Positions 21,699 through 27,394 of a stretch of DNA of 27,394 nucleotides are shown in pieces. This stretch comes from Clostridia bacterium (GTDB lineage Bacteria; Bacillota; Clostridia; Oscillospirales; CAG-272). The stretch is from positions 1 to 27,394 of the forward strand of contig JAFQUL010000114.1 in the NCBI GenBank assembly GCA_017408535.1, in the 5' to 3' direction. The notes beneath the pieces were generated by a model. That model was given only the letters and a program-made list of their open reading frames with translations. It was not told the origin of the DNA and did no database searches. Numbering within the stretch: position 1 is the first letter of the stretch; each line of letters begins with the position of its first letter. Position numbers and translations under genes: made by a program.

Positions 21699-23114
21699 TT
21701 ATAATATTTTTTCGTATATTTGAAGGTATTTTTCCGCAGAGCTTTTCCAGGAGAAATCGACTCTCATGACCCGCCTGACAAGATTTACCCATTTTTCAAC
21801 ATTACTGTATTCGGATATAGCACGTTCTATTGCTCTGAGTAATTCTCCTGCGTCATAATTCTCAAATACAAACCCATTTTTATTGTCTTCACTCTCGCTA
21901 ATTGTATCTGCCAGTCCGCCGGTTTTTCTTACTACAGGCACTGTACCGTATCTTGATGCTATCATCTGAGCAACACCGCAAGGTTCACGCAGAGACGGCA
22001 TGAGGAAAATGTCTGAACCCGCATATATTTTCTTTGAAAAAGACTTGTCATATTTAATATTAACACTTAGTCTGCCACTGTATTGTTTTGCTTTGTTAAG
22101 TAAATATTCCTCGTATCTTTTCTCCCCTGTGCCGAGAATGATGATCTGCAGCTCCTTTTCAAGCAATATATCAAGAATGGCTGTAACAAGATCTATCCCC
22201 TTATGGCCTGTAAGTCTGCTGACAAGGCAAAAAACAGGTATATCTTCCTTTATCGGTAAGCCGCAAAGTCCCTGTAAAAGACGCTTGTCTGTTTCTTTCC
22301 CGCTTATATTGCTTGACGAAAAGTTTGCTGTTATATCGTCATCCTTCTCTGGAGAATAATAATCGGTGTCTATTCCGTTTATGATCCCGTAAAGCTTATT
22401 ATAATTATCATTTATCACACCGAACAGCTCTCCGGAAAACTCACTTCTTCTGATCTCCTCGGCGTACGTGGGGCTAACTGTTGTTATTATATCTGTATAA
22501 TGAATTGCGCCGTTAACTAAGTTTATTCCGCCGCCAAGGCATACCTGTTCCATCGCATTTTGCGGAAAGCCAAAAACATCGTAAAATGCGGAAATATTGA
22601 TACATCCCTGGTAATCAAGGTTATGTATTGTAAAAACGCATTTGATCTTATTATATTCAGCAATAGATGAATACAAAGTTTTGAGATAAATTACAGACGC
22701 AGCTGTTTGCCAGTCATTTGCGTGAAGTATATCCGGAAAGAAATCAATTAACGGCAGAACATCCAGTATTGCTTTTGAAAAGAAAGCAAATCTTTCCCCG
22801 TCATCATATTCTCCATATAGCATACGTCTGAAAAAATAGTACTCATTATCAATAAAATAATATTTGACATTGTCATTTATAGCTGTATAAATACCGCAGT
22901 ACAGATTTCGCCATGACAACCTTACTGAGATTTGTCCCATAAACTCAAGCTGTCCTGTAAATCTTTCTTTTATATCACGGTACAGGGGTAAAATCACCCT
23001 TATGTCGGTGCCGGCTGACCGGCTTATTTCTTTTGGAAGAGCAGCTGATACATCCCCCAGTCCGCCGCTTGAAGAATATGGGAGCGCTTCAGATGAAACA
23101 AAAAGTATTTTCAT
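21699..23114 (-). CDS. glgA: Glycogen synthase (ADP-glucose, GT5)
   Basis: GlgA extends alpha-1,4-glucan from ADP-glucose. The 471-residue product keeps the family order: MKILFVSSEALPY, GGLGDVSAALPKEI, HANDWQTA, TIHNLDYQG, VSRLTGHKGIDLV and REPCGVAQMIASRYGTVP. The conserved Lys of the KTGGL motif is replaced by Ser15 (SSSGGLGDV), at exactly the position of E. coli Lys15, and the usual SRFEPCG reads SLREPCG. These changes may alter nucleotide-sugar affinity. The catalytic Glu of EPCG and the Arg and Lys of SRLTGHKG are present. ATG at 23114 has AAGGAGA upstream and follows glgD by 9 nt. Confidence 0.93.
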   Translation of the reverse strand: MKILFVSSEALPYSSSGGLGDVSAALPKEISRSAGTDIRVILPLYRDIKERFTGQLEFMGQISVRLSWRNLYCGIYTAINDNVKYYFIDNEYYFFRRMLYGEYDDGERFAFFSKAILDVLPLIDFFPDILHANDWQTAASVIYLKTLYSSIAEYNKIKCVFTIHNLDYQGCINISAFYDVFGFPQNAMEQVCLGGGINLVNGAIHYTDIITTVSPTYAEEIRRSEFSGELFGVINDNYNKLYGIINGIDTDYYSPEKDDDITANFSSSNISGKETDKRLLQGLCGLPIKEDIPVFCLVSRLTGHKGIDLVTAILDILLEKELQIIILGTGEKRYEEYLLNKAKQYSGRLSVNIKYDKSFSKKIYAGSDIFLMPSLREPCGVAQMIASRYGTVPVVRKTGGLADTISESEDNKNGFVFENYDAGELLRAIERAISEYSNVEKWVNLVRRVMRVDFSWKSSAEKYLQIYEKIL

Positions 23115-23123
23115 TTTTTCTCC

Positions 23124-24254
23124 TTAAATCATCTTGTTTTTTTCTATATAGAACGGCGCGGTTTCGTGTCCTGACAATACTCTGCCCTCACGAATGACAA
23201 CGTTTTTATCGGCAATAACGCAGTTCAGCTTAACGTTTCCACTTACAACGGTATCTTCAAAAACTATAGAGTTCTTTACTGTTGTATTCTTTCCTATCTT
23301 CACTCCGCTGAAAAGTATACTGTTTTCTACCCTTCCTTCAATTGTGCATCCATCCGAAATCATAGAGGATTTTACTGAGGATGACGGTCCGTAGTAGGTG
23401 GGTGAGGTCTCCGGGGTACTGGTATAAATAGGGCTGTGCTGGCGTGTAAAAAGTTCTCTTGCAGAGTTGTTTTTGATCATTGACATGTTTTCCCGGTAAT
23501 ATTCGGTAATTGATTTAATCTGGCCGAAATATCCCTCATATTCAAATATTCTGTAGTTTTCCTTTTTTAATCTCTTTGCGATAATATCCTGTATCAGCGA
23601 CCGATAATTATGAGCTGTGGAATCAAGTATCGTTGACATAAGCTTTTGCTTGCTCATAACGATTATGTTCATCCATACATATCCGTGTCCGCTGTATTCC
23701 TCGGGAAAAGATAAAACATCTGTTATACGGTTTTCATCATCTGCCCTAAATATGATGGATTTTGCTGCTTGTTTATCGGTGAGAATTTCACTTTTCACCG
23801 CAACGGTCATATCAGCGCCGGAGGATATATGACTGTTTATTATATCTCTCAGATTTATATTGCAGATAATGTCGCAGTCACTCATCACAACATATTCGTC
23901 TTCGATTTCATCAAGCGATGCGCTGACACTCTGCAGTGCCTCAAGCCTGGTAGTATATAGAGAGTTTTCCCTGTTTGCGTATGCCGTAATAAACGGAGGT
24001 AAGATCTTAACGCCTCCGTTGCGGCGTGCAAGGTCCCATTCCTTGCCCGAGCCTATATGATCCATCAGCGAATGATAATTATAATGGGTTATTATCTTGA
24101 TATTATAGATGTTCGAATTGACCATGTTTGACAGAGGGAAATCCACAAGTCTGTATTTTCCTCCGAATGGCACTGAGGCCATTGTCCGTACTCTGGTCAG
24201 CTCTGATATACAGTCATCATGTATATTTGAAAAAACTATTCCTGCTGCCGACAT
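23124..24254 (-). CDS. glgD: GlgD, regulatory/second subunit of ADP-glucose pyrophosphorylase
   Basis: The 376-residue product is a nucleotidyltransferase paralogue of GlgC found in Firmicutes. It has FGGKYRLVDFPLSN and a C-terminal left-handed beta-helix (EGRVENSILFSGVKIGKNTTVKNS), but it lacks the GGxGSRL nucleotide loop (here NIHDDCISELTRVR). The GDHIY catalytic segment is replaced by MSDCDIICNIN. This fits the known role of GlgD as a weakly active or inactive partner that stimulates GlgC. ATG at 24254 has AAGGAGA upstream. It begins 9 nt after the glgC stop, consistent with a hetero-oligomer made in proportion. Confidence 0.95.
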   Translation of the reverse strand: MSAAGIVFSNIHDDCISELTRVRTMASVPFGGKYRLVDFPLSNMVNSNIYNIKIITHYNYHSLMDHIGSGKEWDLARRNGGVKILPPFITAYANRENSLYTTRLEALQSVSASLDEIEDEYVVMSDCDIICNINLRDIINSHISSGADMTVAVKSEILTDKQAAKSIIFRADDENRITDVLSFPEEYSGHGYVWMNIIVMSKQKLMSTILDSTAHNYRSLIQDIIAKRLKKENYRIFEYEGYFGQIKSITEYYRENMSMIKNNSARELFTRQHSPIYTSTPETSPTYYGPSSSVKSSMISDGCTIEGRVENSILFSGVKIGKNTTVKNSIVFEDTVVSGNVKLNCVIADKNVVIREGRVLSGHETAPFYIEKNKMI

Positions 24255-24263
24255 ATCTTCTCC

Positions 24264-25460
24264 TTAAACAGAATATTTGTTTCCGCTGAGTATGCTTCCT
24301 GCCGGTATTTCTTCACCTGCTGAAACATTAACTGCACTGCCGATAACTGTTATTTTATCTTTTCCATCCTTGTCTGAGCCGATCGTTGCTCCTGCCCCGA
24401 TAACTGAATCGCTGTCAATTATTGAGTATTCAACAGTTGCACCTTTGGATATTTTAACACCGGACATAATTACCGAATTACTTATGTGTGCTCCCCGTGC
24501 TACTTTTACGTTTTCTGATAAAACAGAGTTTTCTACCGTTCCGTGTATCTCACAGCCTTCCGTTATGATAGAGTTCGTTATTTTTGCATTGTCCCCGATA
24601 TACTGAGGAGGGTACGGCCTGTATCCCGAATAAATTCGCCAGGAACGGTCGTTAAGATTAAGCTGAGGCATTGATCCAAGCAGATCCATATCAGCCTCCC
24701 AGAGGCTTTTTACCGTGCCTACGTCTCTCCAGTATCCGTCAAATTGATATGCACACAGCCTAAGACCGCCGCGAAGCATTGATGGGATAATGTTTTTTCC
24801 GAAATCTTTTGCTGAACCTTTATCCTTTTCATCGGCCTCAAGATACCTAAAAAGAACATCGGTTTTGAAAATGTATATTCCCATTGATGCCCGAGTGCTT
24901 TTCGGTTTTTTGGGCTTTTCCTCGAATTCGATAATAATACCTTCTTCGTTTGCTGTCAGTATCCCGAATCTGCTTGCTTCCTCAATGTTGACGTCAAGAG
25001 TACCCACGGTACAGTCTGCATCCTTTTTTCTGTGATAGGCGAGCATTTTTGAATAATCCATTTTGTATATGTGATCGCCTGAAAGGACCAGTACATTTTC
25101 CGGATTATATCTTTTTATAAAATCGATATTCTGGTATACGGCATTTGCCGTACCCTTGTACCAATCTGCAGAATTTTTTGCCTGGTATGGCGGAAGGATC
25201 ACAACTCCGCCGTTAATTCTGTCAAGGTCCCACGCACTTCCGTTTCCTATGTATTCGTTAAGCACCAGCGGTTGATATTGTGTGAGAACACCAACTGTAT
25301 AAATTCCCGAGTTAACACAGTTTGATAAAGTAAAATCGATAATTCTGTATTTACCGCCAAAGGAAACTGCCGGCTTAGCCACCTTATCTGTAATAGCTTG
25401 CAGGCGGCTTCCTTGGCCACCTGCAAGTATCATTGCAATACAATCTTTATGTCTGTACAT
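24264..25460 (-). CDS. glgC: Glucose-1-phosphate adenylyltransferase
   Basis: GlgC makes ADP-glucose from ATP and glucose-1-phosphate, the committed step of bacterial glycogen synthesis. The 398-residue product has the LAGGQGSRL loop (12-20), FGGKYRIIDF, SGDHIYKMDY (metal-binding Asp129), FEEKPKKPKS and YWRDVGTV. A C-terminal left-handed beta-helix built from hexapeptide-like repeats (IGDNAKITNS, VENSVLSENVKV) follows. It is the catalytic partner of GlgD, encoded next. ATG at 25460 has GAGGTG upstream and starts 14 nt after glgB. Confidence 0.97.
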   Translation of the reverse strand: MYRHKDCIAMILAGGQGSRLQAITDKVAKPAVSFGGKYRIIDFTLSNCVNSGIYTVGVLTQYQPLVLNEYIGNGSAWDLDRINGGVVILPPYQAKNSADWYKGTANAVYQNIDFIKRYNPENVLVLSGDHIYKMDYSKMLAYHRKKDADCTVGTLDVNIEEASRFGILTANEEGIIIEFEEKPKKPKSTRASMGIYIFKTDVLFRYLEADEKDKGSAKDFGKNIIPSMLRGGLRLCAYQFDGYWRDVGTVKSLWEADMDLLGSMPQLNLNDRSWRIYSGYRPYPPQYIGDNAKITNSIITEGCEIHGTVENSVLSENVKVARGAHISNSVIMSGVKISKGATVEYSIIDSDSVIGAGATIGSDKDGKDKITVIGSAVNVSAGEEIPAGSILSGNKYSV

Positions 25461-25474
25461 TGTTACACCTCATT

Positions 25475-27394
25475 TTATATTTCTCCGGGGCGTTTCTTAA
25501 TGAAAACAGCCGAAAGCGGAGGGAGCTTGATGTTTATACGGTTTCCTATATCTGTTGCAAAACTGTTTATACGCTCTGAGTTTGTTATCCCCCTTCCACC
25601 GAATGCCTCTGAATCTGAATTGAAAATCTCTTCATATCTTCCGGGTTTGGTAACTCCTATCTGATAGTTTTCATAATACATAGGTGAGAAATTAAGCACA
25701 ATAGTCAGCTCGTCCCCGGATATACTCTTTCTGCGATAAGAAAAGGTGTTGTCCCACCTGTTATCCGCATCTATCCATTCAAACCCCTCCCAGGAGTCGT
25801 CTATCTCCCAAAGCTGGGGAGATGAGAGATAAAAGTTATTAAGTGAGCTGCAATAATATCTGAACCTGCTGTGTGACTCAAAGTCAAGTAAAAACCAATC
25901 CAGCTGACAGTAATATTTCCATTCATCAAACTGAGCAAGTTCGTTTCCCATAAAGCTTAGCTTTTTTCCCGGCATTGTCATCATATAGGCGTAGAAAACA
26001 CGCATTCCCGCAAATTTATCGTCATAAGAGCCGAACATTTTACCGATAAGCGATCCTTTTCCGTGTGTCACTTCATCATGGCTCAGCGGGAGGATAAAGT
26101 TCTCACTGTAAGCGTATATCATCGGAAACGTCAGATTATTGTGATGATACTGGCGGTAGATGGGATCTTTTTTTATATAATCTATTGAATCATTCATCCA
26201 TCCCATATTCCATTTGAAATTAAATCCGAGCCCGCCGGAGTCAACAGGAGCGGTTATCATAGGCCATGCGGTAGATTCTTCCGCTATCATCAGTACATCC
26301 GGAAATTCGCGAAAAACAGCGGTGTTCAGCTTTTTGAAAAAAGCTATTGCCTCAAGGTTTTTATTGTTCCCTTCCGTGTTGGGTATCCATTCTCCGGGTG
26401 ACCTGTCATAATCCAGGTAAAGCATTGACGCTACAGCATCTGCTCTTAATCCGTCTATATGATATTTTCTGAACCAAAATAGTGCATTGCTGATGAGAAA
26501 ACACTGAACCTCAGGACGGCCAACGTCAAAGAAACGTGTTCCCCACGTCTTTTGTTCCATTCTGTCAAAGCCTTGGTACTCATACTGAAGATGACCGTCA
26601 AATTCATAGAGACCGTGGCTGTCTTTGGGAAAATGAGCAGGTACCCAGTCGAGTATTATTCCTATTCCGGCACGGTGAAATCTGTCGACAAACCTCATAA
26701 AATCCATGGGTGTACCGTACCGTGACGTGGGTGAGTAATATCCGCATATCTGATATCCCCATGATCCGTCAAAAGGGTGCTCTGCTATCGGCATAAGTTC
26801 AATGTGAGTGTAGCCCATTTCTTTGACATACGGTATAAGCTCATCGGCTATTTCGCTGTATGACAGGTAATTGTTTTCCATCGAAGTATTCCCGCTGTTT
26901 TTTCTTTTCCATGAGCCGAGATGTACCTCATATATATTCAGCGGGTATGGGTAAAAATGCTTTTTACCGTCCTTTTGACCGGTTGTTAGCTTTCTTCTGT
27001 AATCCATCCAGGAGTCATCCGCCCATTCGAACAGATCGATATCTGTAATAATGGAAGCAGTTTCTCCTAATGTCTGCGATGAAAAAGCATACGGATCTGC
27101 TTTGAGAAATATTCCCGTGTCTGATATGATCTTGTACTTATAAAATGATCCGAACAAATCGTCAGAATTTTCCGTTTCAAGCTGCCATATACCGTTATTT
27201 GTTATCCTTTCCATTTCACTGCCCATTTCCCAGCCAAAGGCATCGCCAACAAGACGAACCCCGATTGCACGCGGTGCCCATACTCTGAAGGTATATCTGT
27301 ACCCGTTTTCTGTTTTCTTTATATGGCAGCCCATATAGTCATAGGCACTGAAGTTCGTGCCCTGATGAAAAAGATATCTCTCTGTTTCGCCATA
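25475..27394 (-). CDS. glgB: 1,4-alpha-glucan branching enzyme (5' end outside window)
   Basis: GlgB cuts alpha-1,4 chains and re-attaches them through alpha-1,6 bonds. The visible frame stays open to the right edge. The residues beyond the internal Met at 27334 read YLFHQGTNFSAYDYMGC, a well-known N-terminal block of branching enzymes, so the gene continues outside the window. After a CBM48 domain (TFRVWAPRAIGVRLVGDF-like) come the GH13 barrel motifs: GLRADAV (nucleophile), AEEST (acid/base) and LSHDEVTHGK (third acid). In numbering from the Met at 27334 these are Asp299, Glu352 and Asp420. A C-terminal beta domain ends the protein. It heads the visible part of the glycogen operon; the promoter is not in view. 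Confidence 0.96.
   Translation of the reverse strand, partial: YGETERYLFHQGTNFSAYDYMGCHIKKTENGYRYTFRVWAPRAIGVRLVGDAFGWEMGSEMERITNNGIWQLETENSDDLFGSFYKYKIISDTGIFLKADPYAFSSQTLGETASIITDIDLFEWADDSWMDYRRKLTTGQKDGKKHFYPYPLNIYEVHLGSWKRKNSGNTSMENNYLSYSEIADELIPYVKEMGYTHIELMPIAEHPFDGSWGYQICGYYSPTSRYGTPMDFMRFVDRFHRAGIGIILDWVPAHFPKDSHGLYEFDGHLQYEYQGFDRMEQKTWGTRFFDVGRPEVQCFLISNALFWFRKYHIDGLRADAVASMLYLDYDRSPGEWIPNTEGNNKNLEAIAFFKKLNTAVFREFPDVLMIAEESTAWPMITAPVDSGGLGFNFKWNMGWMNDSIDYIKKDPIYRQYHHNNLTFPMIYAYSENFILPLSHDEVTHGKGSLIGKMFGSYDDKFAGMRVFYAYMMTMPGKKLSFMGNELAQFDEWKYYCQLDWFLLDFESHSRFRYYCSSLNNFYLSSPQLWEIDDSWEGFEWIDADNRWDNTFSYRRKSISGDELTIVLNFSPMYYENYQIGVTKPGRYEEIFNSDSEAFGGRGITNSERINSFATDIGNRINIKLPPLSAVFIKKRPGEI

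Noticed and set aside
1..27394. CRISPR arrays, tRNA or rRNA genes, phage or defence islands
   Set aside because: No regularly spaced repeats, no cloverleaf-compatible stretches in the short intergenic gaps, and no defence, integrase or toxin-antitoxin genes apart from the IS transposase.

Overview
This window looks like a chromosomal segment from a Gram-positive anaerobe of the class Clostridia, most plausibly a Ruminococcus/Oscillospiraceae-type gut or rumen bacterium. The evidence is a paired GlgC/GlgD glycogen system, the M16 peptidase pair of the YmfF/YmfH type, a clostridial-type type IIA topoisomerase A subunit, strong AAGGAG-like ribosome binding sites and moderately AT-rich coding DNA. 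No marker gene fixes the species, so this placement is an inference. Almost every host gene lies on the minus strand.

Layout from left to right. (1) Positions 1-129 hold the 3' end of a plus-strand gene. (2) Positions 258-1552 are an intact IS3-family insertion sequence (orfA plus orfB, -1 frameshift type). It sits between two convergent host genes, inside a hairpin that resembles a relict of a related IS left end. (3) Positions 1573-11153 form a nine-gene minus-strand unit driven by a good sigma-A promoter at 11182-11210: Gfo/Idh/MocA oxidoreductase, coaE, membrane lytic transglycosylase, M18 aminopeptidase, prfA, Sua5, topoisomerase A subunit, a small membrane protein and a trigger-factor-like lipoprotein. 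(4) Positions 11338-11862 are a monocistronic CarD/CdnL-like regulator with its own extended -10 promoter and terminator. (5) Positions 12022-17154 are a second unit: an unrecognised two-domain protein (possible PD-(D/E)XK-like core plus winged helix), the M16 pair, lgt and folD. (6) Positions 17285-27394 are a glycogen operon, glgB-glgC-glgD-glgA-glgP plus a GH13 alpha-amylase-family enzyme, closed by a strong terminator at 17234-17277. Its first gene, glgB, runs off the right edge.

How the parts work together. The glycogen genes cover precursor activation (GlgC/GlgD making ADP-glucose), chain elongation (GlgA), branching (GlgB), phosphorolysis (GlgP) and probable alpha-glucan hydrolysis (GH13), so storage and mobilisation are encoded as one unit. 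The central units are mostly housekeeping: CoA synthesis, translation termination, tRNA t6A modification, DNA topology, peptidoglycan turnover, folate one-carbon metabolism and lipoprotein maturation. The lipoprotein foldase at the left is a predicted substrate of the Lgt encoded in the same window.

Most worth a second look: the IS nested in a bisected hairpin that shares ancestry with its own left end; the IS hairpin that masks the transposase ribosome binding site; the putative nuclease/winged-helix protein; and non-canonical residues at normally conserved sites in GlgA (Ser15 for Lys), GlgP (Cys next to the cofactor lysine) and the topoisomerase A subunit (Met at the quinolone-region serine). 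I did not find a wholly new multi-gene system such as a defence island, CRISPR array or biosynthetic cluster.
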